DNA of 64,000 nt from Ailurus styani (GCA_002007465.1 LNAC01000162.1:861534-925533), one strand, 5' to 3'; counted from the stretch's first letter, positions 1 to 13,892 are shown. Translations and numbers: made by a program. The notes: generated from the sequence alone by a model not told the origin.

Positions 1-139
1 TTTTTATTTACCCCGTAGGAAACTATAATTTTGGAAGAAAATTACTAGCCTTTGAACAGTGCGTTCAGAAAGTGAGGCACACCCAGAAAACAGACCTTGC
101 ATCCTGGCATTTCCTAGCTCCTAGACGAATTCCGCATCT

Positions 140-880
140 CCTCTCTAGTCTGTTCTTCCCCTAGATTCCTAATTTCAAAGTATTTCATCATGAACTGTCT
201 GGTGGCTGAACCCCCATTCCTGAGTGTTGTCTCGACTCTGCCACGTCCCCGTGCACACTTCGCCCTCCTCATCCAGCCTGCTGCCCCTCATTGTGCCCCC
301 ACTGCTCTGCCCTCGGGAGGGCCCTCAGCCCTTCCTGTGTGGATCACTGCTCCCCTACTCTTACTCCCTGTTAAGCCAGCCTGTGGGAAACCTCGGAAAC
401 CTCACTTCCAATCAGGTCATGTTTCTAGTTAAAAACGAAAAACAATCAAACTCTTTCGTGTCCACAATAAAACAAAAAGTCCTTGTTGTAACAATCAAGA
501 ACTGTTCCCTGCCTAGCTCTCCTGCCTGAAATATGATTTGATATGGCTACACTCAATCCCTAGTTACTCTCATGAGTGTATATATTTGCACATACCCCTC
601 ACTCTTCGTGCAGCTTCATCTCATGCTTCAAAACTCAGGTGAGATGACACTTTCTCCTTGTAGCCTTCAGGTGGAGCTGGGTACCCCCCATCCCTGTTCC
701 CTTGGCACCCTGAGTTTGCTTTATCATTGCGTAAATACTGCATGTTTCTTGAGCTCTCTTACTAGACTGGGGACTCCTTGAAAGCAGGAAAGAGCTTTCA
801 TTCCAGAGTCCTTAGGAGTTCATGTCATGCTTGTCTGTATGGCCAGGCACCGTGCTAGAACCTGAGAATGGTGAAACAGC
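140..880 (-). repeat. L2-like LINE relic, antisense
   Basis: The text has the flavour of an L2 3' region in reverse: CT-rich protein-like sequence, then ACTAGACTGGGGACTCCTTG, then a segment near 842 resembling GCCAGGCACCGTGCTAGAAC. The match is from memory and diverged. The short reading frames here (190-432, 224-529, 572-781) have no recognisable domain and are not called genes. Confidence 0.4.
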
Positions 881-1094
881 TAACCGACTTCCGTTACTCC
901 ATCCTGGGCTATGGAGCTGTTGCAGTCTACTAGCAATATGATACTAACTCTGCTGACCTTTGTTAATAATCATGTACAATTATTATTTTTTATATAATTG
1001 AAAACTCTGGGTTATAATTACATGATTTTTTGTCTTTTGACTACACAGAGAAATGAATCAAAATTAAAAAGATGAAGTTCATATGGTATAAGGG

Positions 1095-1822
1095 TCCTGT
1101 GGTCTGAATATTTGTGTCCTCCTGAGGTTTCATATGCTAAAATCCTAATGCCCAGTGGGTTGGTATTAGGAGGTGTGGCCTTTGGGAGGTGCTTAAGTCC
1201 CTAGAGAATGGGATAAGTGTTCTTTCAAAAGAAAAAAAAAATTTTTTTGAATATAGTTGACATATACTGTTACATTAATTTCAGGTACACAGCATAGTGA
1301 CTTGACATCTCTATTCATTATGCAATGCCCACAAGTATAGCTACCATCTGTCATCATACTATTAAAATATTAAAATATTTTTATTATTAAAATTAATATT
1401 AATTTTTTATTACTATTAAATATTAGTATTAAAATATCATTGACTACATTCCCCATGCTCTACCTTTTATTTCTGAGACTTATTCCATGACTGGAATCCT
1501 AGAACTTTCACTCCCTTTCACCCATTTTGCCCGTACCCCCATCTCCATCCGCTCTGGCAACCATCAGTTTGTTCTAGGTATTTATGGGTCTGATTCTTTT
1601 TTTTTTTTTTTGCTTGTTTTTTCATTTGTTTTATTTTTTGGACTAGTGTCCTTATAAAAAGAGCTCCCTATCCTCTTCCTCTCTGTGAAGAAAAATTTTG
1701 CCATCCAGAAGAGGACCCTCACCCGATCATGCTGGCACTCTGATCTTGAGGACCAGCCTCTAGAATTGTGAGAATAAATTCTGTTGTTTATAAGCCGCCC
1801 CGCCTAAACGGACTGAGATACA
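1095..1822 (+). repeat. MaLR/MLT1-type LTR, split by an L1 piece
   Basis: The left part (about 1095-1229) contains GGTCTGAATATTTGTGTCC and GTATTAGGAGGTGTGGCC. The right part (about 1645-1822) contains CTAGAATTGTGAGAATAAAT, TTTATAAGCC and a final CGGACTGAGATACA. Both fit the ends of a mammalian MaLR-type solo LTR. The exact subfamily is uncertain. The middle is foreign L1 sequence. Confidence 0.65.
1230..1645 (-). repeat. L1 3' end, antisense, inside the MaLR LTR
   Basis: The sequence reads as the reverse complement of a carnivore L1 3' region: TAGTTGACATATACTGTTAC, TTTCAGGTACACAGCATAGT, CATCAGTTTGTTCTAGGTAT. An AT-rich stretch at about 1355-1435 (ATTAAAATATT units) looks like a later expansion within it. 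No clean target-site duplication was found. Confidence 0.75.
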
Positions 1823-3664
1823 GGGGCTTCAAAGTCGAAAAGTCTGTTCTACCAGAGAATATATTTAAGTTAAAAGAAGCATAGAAGTTGTTCCTTGGCC
1901 ACACACTCCTTTTCATAAAATTCATGAACAGCTATCTCAAAGGGCAGTTGTTTCGGTGAGTCCTAAGCCTGTCACATAATTTCTGAAAGAACGCATCTCT
2001 CAAGTCTGGGACTACTCCTGTGGTTTTGCCACTAGGCAGGCTCACAGAGCTTTGTCTGCAGAACCTCAGACTTGCTGATTACATGGTAAAGACTCCAGCC
2101 TGCAGTGAAGTTTAGGAAGGACCAGTGTCATAGTTCCTTAAATCACATGAGTACTCCATATCCTCACTGGTCCAATTTTCTTCCATCAAGGATAGACTAA
2201 AGGACAGACACTGGGCAGTTTTGGTGAAAGTTTTGTCTTGCTTTAAAGTAATATCCAAAGAATATTAGTTTTGTTTTTAATGTTGCTTTTATTCTTGAAA
2301 ATTTAATTTGTAAAAGAGGAACTACCATGTGTATGTTTTCAAAATGCACAAAAAGAAATTCTCAAAATCTTAAATATACCTTCATCACTGATCAATTCTT
2401 GATTTAAATTTTGATTTAAAAACATAGAAAGTCTTTATGCATAGTACAGAGAAAGAACACTTCAAACAGACTTTGGCAGCATGTGTCATTGTTTCTAAAT
2501 GTAAAGTTTTTAAACATAGCTTGGTACAACAGTTTGTTACAGTTAAAATTCAGTTTGTGTCACTTTTAGAAATCTAAACATTGTTTCTCTGTCATATGTC
2601 TTTGAAATGATATCATATGTTCAAGAAACTCAGTGGGGGTATTGAGATTGCCAGAATTTACTAGAGGAAAAATATATATGTATTACCATTATAGACATAG
2701 ATAAAGATATGACTATATATCAAGATATTTTTTCCTGTGTTTTTTTTTTTCCTCATTAGATTATGAAACTGTGATGTTGTACTGTGTCCACACTAACTGA
2801 AAATTGAGTGAAGAATGTGTGTGGTAATTGGTAAATCTCCACTTTATCTGCAGATCTGTGACACTGTGACCTGGGCATTGTGTGGGTATGCTGATTGGGT
2901 GGAGAGCTAAAGAGAAAGCTGGTTGTTGTTCACAGGGTCAAAAGCAAGCCAAGGTCAAAAGTGAGATTAAGGCTATTGAGTAAGAAAGTTCTGTCTTAGC
3001 ACATTTGAGAGCAAGGGCCAGGGAGTTGTCAGCTTCCCTCAGGCATCATTTTAGGGAGCAGGAGGTCAGTAATCCACAAAGTACCAGGGAAGATCCAAGT
3101 TACAGGCTTTAAGACCAAGTTTTTAGGAATTATGTGATTACAAATGCAGAAACTAGTTGAAAAACTTTTTCTTGAGGAACTCAGTACACCAAACCGTATT
3201 GAGCAGGGGTGGATTTGGTTTTATCCAGGACTCAAACAGTGCTGCCAGGGTTTATCTCTTGGCTTAGTTGACCTGACATTTGGCTCCAATCTACACAGTG
3301 AACCCCTAAAGTCCAATCTCTCCCTTTATGATTCCAAGGTTCATATTCTTATACTACTAAGCCAGACAATGAAGAGCTTCATTTTTCCAACTCTTCACAA
3401 ACACAAAAAAATCTGGATTTTATTTTGTCTGGCCCAATTAAGGTAATATACCTGACGCCTGAACCACTCATTGTAACAAAGGTAACAGATTTTACTCATT
3501 GGTAGGTTTAAAATACATGCTCCACCTCGAGAGCTGGGTATACTCACTGCATGGAAGGGTTGAAATTAACCAATTGTGCTATTAACTATTAAAAACACAT
3601 AACCTATGTCTTGTTGGCTTTATAAGTCAATCATACCAAACTTTTAAGAAACTCTAATTTCTAT
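1823..3664. other. Intronic sequence with no recognised element
   Basis: I see no exon, RNA gene or clear repeat. A 100-codon frame at 3144-3446 lacks any familiar domain and splice context. Confidence 0.5.
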
Positions 3665-5975
3665 TACTGAAGGTTGTTCCAGAAAATTGAAATGAGCAAA
3701 AATTGTCCAGCTCACTAAATGAGACTAGTGTCATTTAACTTTAAAGCCTGATGAGCACCACAGAGGAAAAGATCATTATAGGTCTGTTTTTCATGTGATG
3801 TAGACACCACAACCCAAAGTAAACCAATAGCTAAGCAAATCCTATAGTATATTACAAATAATGCATTATGATAAAGTAGAACTTGATATTTGATATTGTA
3901 AAAAAAAGTCAGAATAACTCATCTACTATTAGATCAAAGGAGGAAAAAAAATCAAATGATTGTCTTGATTGAGCCCAGGAAAGCATTTGATAAGGTTCAA
4001 TACCTGTTTATAAAAAATATATCTTGGGAATAAAGAATTAGAATGGTGCTTCTTAATTTAAGAAGTATCATGTACAAAAAACTTATAGAAATAATTATAT
4101 TTCATGGAAAAGTTTAGTACATATTTTGGAACATTAAAATGTAAGTAAAGAACAACACTTTAGAAAAAAAAGAAATGGAAGGATTGGAATGAGAGAGATA
4201 AAGCTCTTGCTGTTTGCAGATGAAATGACCATTTATCTTTAAAAAAAAAGAAAGAACTCAAGAATTTACAGGGAGCTTCTAGAACCATTAACAGAGTCGG
4301 CTAAGGTCCTGGATGCAAGATCTGCTTTCATAAATCAATATTTTTCTATACTAGGAGACATCAACTAGACATTACAATGGGGAAAAAAGCAGTATGAAGT
4401 ATTAAATATCTGGAAATTAACATAATTGAGTTTGTATAAGTCTTCCATGGGGAATATTAAAACTTTAATAAATAGCATAATAGATGATATGTATAAAAAG
4501 AGACAGTCCATGCTCTTAGGATGATATAATTCAATATAAAGATATCAAACCTCCCTAAATTAACTTGATCACAATTTCAGTTAGATTAAAAAATACTAAT
4601 TTTATTACAGATTTTTTATGGAAAAATACCAATTTGGAAGTAAATGAATCAACCTCAAGGAGAAGAAATCAGAGAGATTCAGACATCAAATATTAAGATG
4701 ATACCAAGTCATAGTAATTTTTTTAAAGTTTTATTGGTATAAGAACAGAGAGATAGACTGAAAAGATGGAATGAAGGGCTCAGAACTAAACTGATATATA
4801 TGGGAAATTTATATATGATAAAGAATTGCACAAATCAATGAGGAACAGATGGATTAATTAGTAGGTGATATTGGGAAAATTGGCTTATCATATGGAAAAA
4901 AATAAAACATACATTTATAATCTCATACACAAAGGTTGTACTCCAAATAGATGTAATACCTAAATATGAAAGCTAAAATTATAAATTGATCAAGGAAAAT
5001 ATAGGAGACTGACTTGTAATGGAGAGAAGGAAGAAGGCCATCTTAAACAAAATTTCAAAACAAATCATGAAATGAAAACCTATGAATTTGATGACATCAG
5101 TTTCAGGATTTCTGCTCACTAAAGGACACCATCAGGGACTAAACATGTGCCTAAATGCATGAAAATATTCCTGATATCTAAAACCCAATATATAGAATAC
5201 AAAGAGTTCCAAACAATCAACTACAGAAAGAAAGAAACACCAAAAGAAAAATAAACAAAGATTACAAACAGCTAACTTACAGAGGAAGAAACTCCTAATG
5301 CCCACAATCTTAAATCATTTTGTAATTAGATAAATGCAAACTAAAGGAATTTTGAGACAGCACCTTTCACCTATTAAAATGCAAAAAACCTTAAAGGTGG
5401 ATAATGCCAAGAGGATTTGTATAATTAGGAAGCCTCAGGCCTTGCTGGTGAAAGTGTAGACTGGTGTAACCATCCTAGGGAGCATTCTGGTACTATTTAT
5501 TTGAATCAAACTATACAAATATCATAACTCAGCCGTTTGGGTACCTACGGCCTCAAGAAATTTCTTAAACAGATACATGAGGAGCAGGGAAACACATATT
5601 TATTGTAGCATTGTTTGAGGGGGCAGTGAGTTGGTAGAAATCTGGGTGTCATCACTGGAAAAGTAGATAAAGTAGTTTATAGTGGACACCAAGGAATAGA
5701 GTGAAGCTGGTAGAAACTATGGATTTGAGGTGCATATAGCAATATGGCTACATCTCAAAAGCAAAAAAGGACTAAAATGAAGGGTTGCATAATGTTATTT
5801 TTATAAATCAAATACATGCACGCATATATAAACCAAAGATGCACATGAAGCATATTACAATGGCTTTCCCTGGGGTGGAGAGAGAAAAGGACATAAGTTG
5901 TAGGAATAAGAGAGAGAGACATGCCAAAGGAAGCAGGAAGCATAGATATCATTTCCAAAAGAAGGAAAAATGAAT
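3665..5975 (+). repeat. Old L1, ORF2 3' half and 3' UTR, sense
   Basis: Diverged ORF2 landmarks occur in order: TTCCAGAAAATTGAAATGAG, AAGCCTGATGAGCACC, the reverse-transcriptase region GAGCCCAGGAAAGCATTTGA, CTGTTTGCAGATGAAATGAC near 4209 (the active-site neighbourhood, with one of the paired Asp codons replaced), and the ORF2 end near 5600-5760. Frames are destroyed. The 3' end is approximate. Confidence 0.75.
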
Positions 5976-6419
5976 CCTATCTGCTAAAAATAGCAAGGGT
6001 CTACTGTCTCAGGAATGTCTCAAGAAGTCAGGATATCAAAAGTAGACTAACAGACAGAATATATAATACTGTGTGAACACCAGCCTCCTATTGACTTCAT
6101 TTATGGCTGTTATCAAACTGAGAGCCACTCAAAGACCCATACCCCTAAAATGTGGGGGAAAATGTCCAGCTACTTAAATTTAAGGAGAAGGTTTGGAAAA
6201 CATTAGCAGAATGGATTTTGAAATACTCATCAAGGCACAGTAAATTAGAAACTAATCATTCTCTCTGGCTCTTTTTTTTTTTTGCTCTTCCTGTTTCTTT
6301 TATATGCCACTCGATTTTTTCTGTAATGCCATTGACATTTCTTGGCTCTGTCCTTTCACGATTTTTATCACCATATCAACTTGTCTTTTCCAATTTGTTT
6401 TTTTCCTTCCTCTGTATGT

Positions 6420-6474
<55 letters not shown>

Positions 6475-8194
6475 ACCTTAAAGTCTCGTTATTTCTCTTT
6501 CTACATTGTTCCTGTTCCAAACAGTCACATAAGGTCTCTCCCCATTTCTTTCTACTAAGAGGTTAATTTTCCTCAGCCTGGAGATCTGTCTTGTACATCT
6601 CCCACACTCTATTCCTAATATGACTTTGGGAGGAAAATGGTGTGAGGGAATAAACTACTCGGTTCCTTGATCTTATTTTCATGCACATATTTTGGCAATA
6701 GAAAGTAAAGTTTATGAAAAAAAATCAGGAGATCGGGAAAGTTTTTTCTAAATGCATTTCTTTTACTTTTTTTTTTAAAGTACTGTAGGTTGTTCTTTGA
6801 TGATTTCACAGGTGGAAAAATTGAATCGCTGTTATCATTAATATCATATTTTGACCTTTGGCCTTATGTTAAGCTGGTGATGCCCTCACAGGTCCTCAAA
6901 AATGAGGCCCATATAAGAAGCTGTTACCTGATTCCTATTTCTAATTGGTGCAAACATTTGAGAGAGCCTGGATATAATTTAAAAAAAATTTTTTTTCATT
7001 CCTGTAGAGGAATTTAAATAAAAAGCTCTTGTTTTTAGAAACCCAGCTCTCTGCCTCACCTCCAAGCATTATTCTAGTTTTTTCTGCAGGTTTATAAGGG
7101 AGTTGCAGCCCACTTTTACTAGTTATGTCATCCTTTCCTAATGAGTTGAGCACCATTTCCTTGAGGAAGATAATTTAATTTATTATCTTTTTTTTTTTTA
7201 TGATGGAGAACTGAAAGAATCTCTTCTTTGTTTCAGCCTCTGGGACTTAGGGGGCAAGATGGCACATTATATCATACTCAGTAGTATGCTAGTAAATGTT
7301 TAACGGAAAATGCTGAAAAAATTATCATAAATTTTAATGCTATAAAAGGCAATATAACATATAATTTACACATAATAATAAAATGTGCAATATCCTTTAT
7401 TATAAATTCCATGTAGCCAATTATATTCCGTAGAATAACTGTGTCTATTTTTTTCTAAGTTCTTGTATCTTATGGTGGCAACCTATAGTTGCAAATGATA
7501 AACAATTGTAGTTCTGACATGACCGTTGGTTTATAATTTTACGTGAATAAGTAAGATGAAAAGTAAGGTGGATGTCAGAACTTCACATGTTCTTCAGTGA
7601 CAGGAATGAGTTCTTTGCTGAACCAAATAATAGTTTTGAATAGTGGAAGAAAATGTACTCAGTTTGTGTGTATATGTGTGTGGTGTTCACATGACAGTGG
7701 CAGGTTTCTGGGGAGGCAAGAGAGCACAAATGCTAATCTACACAACTTGAATCATGCTTGCTTATATCCTATTGGTTAAAGCAAGTCACATGATCAATCT
7801 CAGAGCCAGAGTGGGAGGGCACTAAAGATTATAGGATAGCTAAATGGACATGGAGACAGGGAAGGATAATAATTAGTGGTCATTTTTATGTGTTTCATCC
7901 ATCGTAGATGCCTTCAGCCCCATGTCACAGAAAACTCAAAGAACAATCCCGAACAATAAGGCACAAGGTGTATTTAACATGGAGTTTGTGGGTCAGGGGC
8001 TCTAGGGTCTCCTCTGCTTTTCCACAATCTCAGGTTGCAGGGATGGTATCTATATGATTCCTTTGGCTTTATCCCCTTGGTCATGAGGTGGGCGCCCATA
8101 TTCTAGACATCATGGCCTCACAAAACTTGAATAAAAGCAGAAGATATCTGAGGGATCAAGGCAGTGAGAAAACTTAATTTGCATGCCTCATCCT
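5976..8194. other. Intronic sequence, mostly no recognised element
   Basis: Apart from the CA array at 6423-6473, no exon, RNA gene or clear interspersed repeat was recognised. The frame at 6152-6481 exists only because the CA array encodes a His/Thr run. Confidence 0.45.
6423..6473. repeat. (CA)n microsatellite
   Basis: About 25 uninterrupted CA units. Confidence 0.98.
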
Positions 8195-8300
8195 TTTTTT
8201 AACCTTTAATTCAATTCCAGTGAACATAGAGTGTAATATTAGTTTCAGGTGGACAATACAGTGATTTAAAGCTTCCATATGTCACCCAGTGATACAGATA
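8195..8300 (-). repeat. Short L1 3'-end fragment, antisense
   Basis: ATATTAGTTTCAGGTGGACA and ATACAGTGATTTAAAGCTTC match the same antisense L1 3' motif seen at 25750-25805. Confidence 0.65.
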
Positions 8301-9039
8301 GCCACACGATTTTTTTGCACATAGGTAAGGAAGCTGACACCAAGCATGGATCAGTAATGACTAATAAACAGATACTTGAGCAAAGTGTGCCTCACCTTGA
8401 TGGTATTCTTTGCATGATTTTATCTTGGTGCTTGTGACGGTACCGTGGTGGGGAAAGCACCTATACCCGCATAACATCCCAACATAGACCTATATACACA
8501 CATATAGATGTATCTGCCGTATGTTCTAACCTGAGCAATTCTGTCCTAGAATGCAGAGCACACCCCATAGCCTGGTTCTTGCCTGTCTGTATAGCTGCCT
8601 CCTTGTCACACCTCCATCCTCCCCTCCTTTCCTGTGTGAAGAGTGGGACTACAGTCTGGCACATAAACATGGTCTGAGCTGGCTGGCTCCAGAGTGGGAG
8701 AAGGGATCCAGCATAGTACTTCCAAGAGAGCGGCAGAACTAAAGCCTTCTGTTATACAATAGCATTCCCCCTCCCTTAATTACAAAGGGATTATACATAT
8801 GTAGTGAGAAGCTTGAAAAATGCAAAAAAGCACAAAAGATAATACAGTCTTTCATAATCCCTTTGCTAGATATATCTTCAGTTGGTATTTTTGGATTCTC
8901 CTCAAGTCCTTTTTCTACGAATGCATTTATTTTTAACAATATAAGGGTTTTATTGTCTATACTATTTTATGATGTTTTTCACTTGCGGAGCATCATGGCA
9001 TATTTTTCACAACATTAAAGATTTTATTTCCACGTTTGT

Positions 9040-9300
9040 TCATTTGTTCAGAACATATTTATTGAGAACTTCTCTTATTGGCATTGAATGTTAAAGGTGG
9101 TGTAGGAATGCATTAAAATGACTCATCTTCGTTTCTCTAATTTTCTATTGAGGGCTATTCATTCATTCAATAGATAAATATGTGTTGAGCACCTCTTATG
9201 TACCTGGAATGTACTAGGTGCTGAGGATGTAGACGGGAATGATGCAGATAAGACTCTTGCTCCCTCCCTGTAAATTGATACTGAGGGAAATCACAGTCAG
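9040..9300 (+). repeat. Ancient interspersed repeat (ATTTATTGAGAAC / GAGCACCT type)
   Basis: Two adjacent blocks show the mammalian-wide pattern 'ATTCATTCAACAAATATTTATTGAGCACC...GGTGCTGAGGAT' (9045-9090 and 9158-9230). The family name is not certain to me. Confidence 0.45.
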
Positions 9301-9794
9301 AGTCTCCATGTAAAAACATGCACAGGAAAGGTGACAACCTATATGTGATCTGTTTCCATCAGATTTCCATCTTCTTGATACTTGTTAGAAGTTTTAAGAA
9401 CTTCTTCCTTTGCTCTTTCCACTTCCATGTTTGGGGTAATATGGATTAAATTCCCTTTGTACTTCACTGTTGTTTTAGTAGGATTTGTGGAGATGAAACT
9501 TTATTTTTAAATTTCTTTTGGATATGAAACTTTAATGTGTATGCTTCATCTGCCATCCTGGACCAGAAGGCTTATTGGCTTAAATGATTAGAAAGGACTT
9601 TCCCCAATCAGACAGATATACTCTTATATTTCTTTCTGATTTATTTATTAAACTATTTGTTTTATATTTTATTCCTTTAGCATGCATTTTGGTTGGTTGT
9701 AGCGATTTCAGTTTATTTTTCTCCAGCATTTGAAAATCTGAAATCATAGCACATTATATGTATTCAATAATTATAGCTGTAGCTCTCTCTCTCT

Positions 9795-9980
9795 TATTTT
9801 TTTAAAGATTTATTTATTTACTTGAGTGGGGGAGAGGCAGAAGGAGAGGGAGACACAGTCCCAAGCAGACTCCTTGCTCAGCATGGAGCCCAACAAGGGG
9901 CTCGATCCCACCCCCTGAGACCATGACCTGAGCTGGAACCAAGAGCCAGATCCCCAACCGACTGTACCACCAAGACACCT
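9795..9980 (-). repeat. CanSINE, diverged, antisense
   Basis: Order is T-rich tail complement (TTTTTTTAAAGATTTATTTA), GA-rich middle, GGGGCTCGATCCCA, ACCATGACCTGAGCTGG, and a degraded head. This is an older subfamily, judged by the many substitutions. Confidence 0.85.
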
Positions 9981-10499
9981 CAACTGCGACTCTGAGTATT
10001 AATAGAATTAGAATACTTGTATTGGTATTTTTTATTGAGAAATCCTGCAGATAGTAATTCTGTAGTCAGATTATACAGTACCCATAGACATGTAAATAAA
10101 TTATTTGGAGTGGTTTTGATATATGTGCTTGAGAATTCTATTTTAAAAGTTCTAGTTCTTGAAGCTACCTACACTGAAATTATTTACAGTACATTGGCAG
10201 TAGGAATTTACAGAATGAATGGGGAAATTATTCCAGAGAAGTAGTGAAACAAAATCACGGATTCCTAAAATATGCCAGTTCACAAATTAGTAAACTGTAT
10301 TAATAATTATTAGCTGTGAGTAATATTTGTTTACATTCCAGTAATATTCTCCAAATCAATAAAGTGAGTCTTTTCACAACTAAGAGAAGAAATTATATTT
10401 TAAGGGTGTCAAAATAGGCTGCTAGTTCCAAAGTAAATGAAAATTTATTCAGTGAATAATGGGGGGAATTGGGAAGGGATGATGAAGATATGCTGTTTA

Positions 10500-10850
10500 T
10501 GGAACATTCCTTTGACAACCATTAATTGACTAACTGCTCTGTGCCTGGCCTTGTCCTGGGTGTTGGGATACAACAGTGAATCAAACACATGGTCCCTGTT
10601 CAAGGGAGGTCACATTTTACTGATTAGAGAGATACCATACAAATACACAGCGAGGTAAATGATATAAAGCTATTTGGTCAGAGACCCGAATTAAGTGAAG
10701 GTGTATGCTAGTAGACTGTTAGGTGGAAGAGTGTTCCAGGCAAAAGGAACAGCAAGAATGGAGACCATGAGTTTAGCTGTGCTTCATGGGTGATGCTTCC
10801 CGAGAAGAGTGGCTGAGAGTGGAAAGTGGTAGTTGGTAAGTGAGAGAGGT
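10500..10850 (+). repeat. Ancient interspersed repeat
   Basis: CTGTGCCTGGCCTTGTCCTG, GGGATACAACAGTGAATC and GTGTTCCAGGCAAAAGGAAC are typical of a very old mammalian-wide LINE-like repeat. The same family appears again at 11456-12700. Confidence 0.5.
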
Positions 10851-11455
10851 AAACTGAATCAAGATTGGTGGTTGTCTGTTGACTTGGTGAATCAGCATAT
10901 TCACTTTTCTTTGCTTAATCTAAAGTTTTTAGAAGTGAGAAGATACTCTGATAAGTCAACTGAGGAAATACCCACAGTGGCACAGAATATGAGAATTAGA
11001 CCCTCAGTGACCTGGACTTTCTAAATTGGGGAAACATGCTTCTTCAGTGTGAGCAGTCTGCCAAAGTCATTGTAAACATTTGAGTGTTTGAATGTGTCTG
11101 GACTGTAACCTCTGCAGGGAAAGGAAATCCTGGTTTCTAAAAATAAAAACTGTTTTTATTTTAAGAGTCAAAGGGGAACAGATCGTCCCAATAAATACGG
11201 GTCATTGACATGTTTTAGTTGTGGATTTAGAGTATGAAGAGAGATCATCTCTTTAAATCTATGGACAACTAGATACCCATTTTTAAAAATGTCTCCTGAT
11301 AGATTCTAAAACCTTTACTGAGGAGTCCTAAATTAGTTTTAGGTACTACGGAACTTACCAAACTTTAGATTGGGTTGATAACGTTAAAGAAAAGTGAAGT
11401 TACCAATTCCTCTAATATTTTCATTAGGTAAAATAGCTTGCTTTGTCATGTTTTT

Positions 11456-12700
11456 TATTCATGCATTCAACACTATATATTGATGAGCACATACTACGTA
11501 CCAGACACTATTCTAGGCTGTTAAGTTAAATAGTGAATCAGATGGAATAAGTTCCTGCTCTAATGGAGCTTGTGTTGTGGTTGAGAAACAGATAATAATT
11601 TTTAAAAGTGAAGATAGATCTATAACTTCAGGTAGTGGTGATTTCTCTGATGTGATAGGAAACAGGATAAAAGAAAGGCATTAGAGGAGCTGTATTTTAC
11701 TTAGGACGGTCAGGGAAAGCCTTGGTGAGGAGGTGACACTTGAGCAACATGAAGGAATTAAGGAATTAGCCATGTAAATATCAAGAAGAAAAGTATTTCA
11801 AGCAGGAGGGAAAGAGCAGGTGTAAAAGCCTTCAGTAGGAACTATCTCTGATTTACCTGAAAAACAGTAATGGGATCAGAGTGGAGGAAGTGTGGCAGAA
11901 GTTGATGGCAGAGACTAGCTACAACTGAAGGATAATTCTAAGTGTGAAGGGAAGCCATGGGAAGGCTCTGATCTGATAGATGATTTTAAGGGGGGACTCC
12001 AGTTCCTGTGTGTAGACTAGATTGTGCAGCCAAGAGGAAGAGCAGGTGGCTTGAGCAGTTATGGGAGCATGGAGATAGGAGTGGAAATGGTGACAGATTT
12101 TAGAGTTGGAGTATATCATGCTTTTATTGTAGAGCCAATAAGATTTGTTGATGGGTTCCATGTGAAATGAGAAAGAGAAAGAGAAAATTTAAAGATGATT
12201 CCAAGCTATTTGACCAAAACAACTGGGTGTTAGGGCCATTTCTTGGAATGAGGGCAGTGAAGGAGAAAAATCAGGGATGAGTAGTCAAGAGTTCTATGGC
12301 GAATCTCATAGATGTAGCCACACAGAGATGTTGAGTATTGTTAGGTAGATGGGTCTGTGTTTTAGGGAAATGCTCAATGCTAGAGATAGACATTTGCGCC
12401 ATCTGAGTATATATGTAATCTAAAGCCAGTGGACTGGATGAGATCCTCTGGGGTGATTATAGATAGAGAAGATCAACTTTCTGCAGAATGAGCCCTGACC
12501 ACTCCAGCATTTATTCAATAAGTTGTAAAGAAGAGGAAGATTCAGTAATAGTGACTGAAAAGTTATAGCCTTTCAAGTAGAAGGAAAACCAAGAGAATGC
12601 ACTATTCTGGAATCAAAGGAAGGAAGTGTTGGAAGGAGGGAGTGATCCCCTGGGGCAAATGCTGTTGACAAGTTGCCTAAGAGGACGGAGGATTACCCAC
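11456..12700 (+). repeat. Long ancient mammalian-wide repeat
   Basis: About 1.2 kb is collinear with a known ancient repeat as I remember it. Landmarks in order are TGAGCACATACTACGTACCA, GGGAAAGCCTTGGTGAGGAG, AGCAGGAGGGAAAGAGCAGG, GGGAAGCCATGGGAAGGCTC, and a GTAGCCACACAGAGATGTTG region. The exact family (a LINE 5' region or similar) is not resolved. Confidence 0.5.
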
Positions 12701-13286
12701 AGAACCTGGCAATGTGAAGAACAGCTCACCTGGAGGCCATTCTAGTGAGAATGTGTGTGCAAGGAGTCCTGACACTTCTCGTGAGGACAGTTTCTTTAAA
12801 TAGGATGAGGGAAATTTTGGAATGCAATACATCTTGAGTGTTTTGCTGGTAATGCGAGTTCTGACAAATGTTTTCGAAGTTTTGTGAAGGATAGTATTTT
12901 GATTCTTAATGTGTTTCAGTCTCAACTAATGAATTTTATTTTCTATGAATTTAGAGTGATATATATATAAATTTATATACATATATATATTTAGTGAGCT
13001 TTAAAATATTATGTTCATTCAGATGTCTCAGGTTTGATTTTTGTATGCTCCCATTCCCTCCCTGTGGAAAGGAATATGAGTTAGTGCAGTGACTGGACCC
13101 AGATGGAATGTCATAGTCACAGACTGCCCTCTTATAAACTCTCAGTTGCTTCAAGAATACAATAGGGAGTTTTGACAACTTGCAGTTGCTTGGCTATTCG
13201 GATGGCCCAGATTTCTCAGATATTACAGTGTAAACCAGATTCCTCTCTCGAGGGTTTTGCTGTGCCCCTTTTAAAGTCAAAAAGAA

Positions 13287-13471
13287 GGGGCACCTGGGTG
13301 GCTCAGTTGGTTAAACATCAGACCCTTGATTTCAGCTCAGGTCATGATCTCAGGCTGGTGAGGCCTGTGTTGGGCTCGGCTTTCAATGAGTGGTCTGCTG
13401 GAGATTCTCTCTCTCTCCCTCTGCTCCTCCCCACCCCCCTCAATATAAAGAAATCTTTGGAAAAAAAAAAG
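13287..13471 (+). repeat. CanSINE, sense, older type
   Basis: Head GGGGCACCTGGGTGGCTCAG, B-box-like region GGTCATGATCTCAGG, CT-rich run and A10 tail. The reading frame at 13172-13549 runs through it and is an artefact. Confidence 0.92.
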
Positions 13472-13892
13472 TCACATAGGAACTTCTTTCACAGTGTCTC
13501 ACTTAAAACATTTCCTACAGTGACTTCTTCCATCTTTACTGTCTTGTGATTATTGGCAAATTAAATCATGCAGATGTAAAGGGAACAGGAAGTTAACTCT
13601 TGGGGGATTGCCTCTGGCAACTCTAAGAAATTCATGAAGTTTCAGCAGAGATAACAGAGAAGGGTATCAGATCTTCTTGAAGTTGGGGGATACTTGTCTC
13701 TATTGTTGTTTACCACCGTTCCCCAAGCACCCAGAACATAAAAATATAAACTTGTGCTGGAATAACTTACGTCACAAAGTATTACTGTAGTGTCATTGCT
13801 TTTCTTCTTAAAAAAATCGTTATTTTATATTAGCATATATATTTATAAATCACCTTTGGGAAGTATGATAAATGAAAGCAATTAACCTACTT

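Noticed and set aside
224..529. 101-codon frame, and the overlapping 80-codon frame at 190-432
   Set aside because: They lie in L2-like antisense sequence with no recognisable domain, no splice context and no supporting codon pattern.
13172..13549. 125-codon frame
   Set aside because: Passes through a CanSINE (GTWVAQLVKHQTLDFSSGHD is the translated SINE head).
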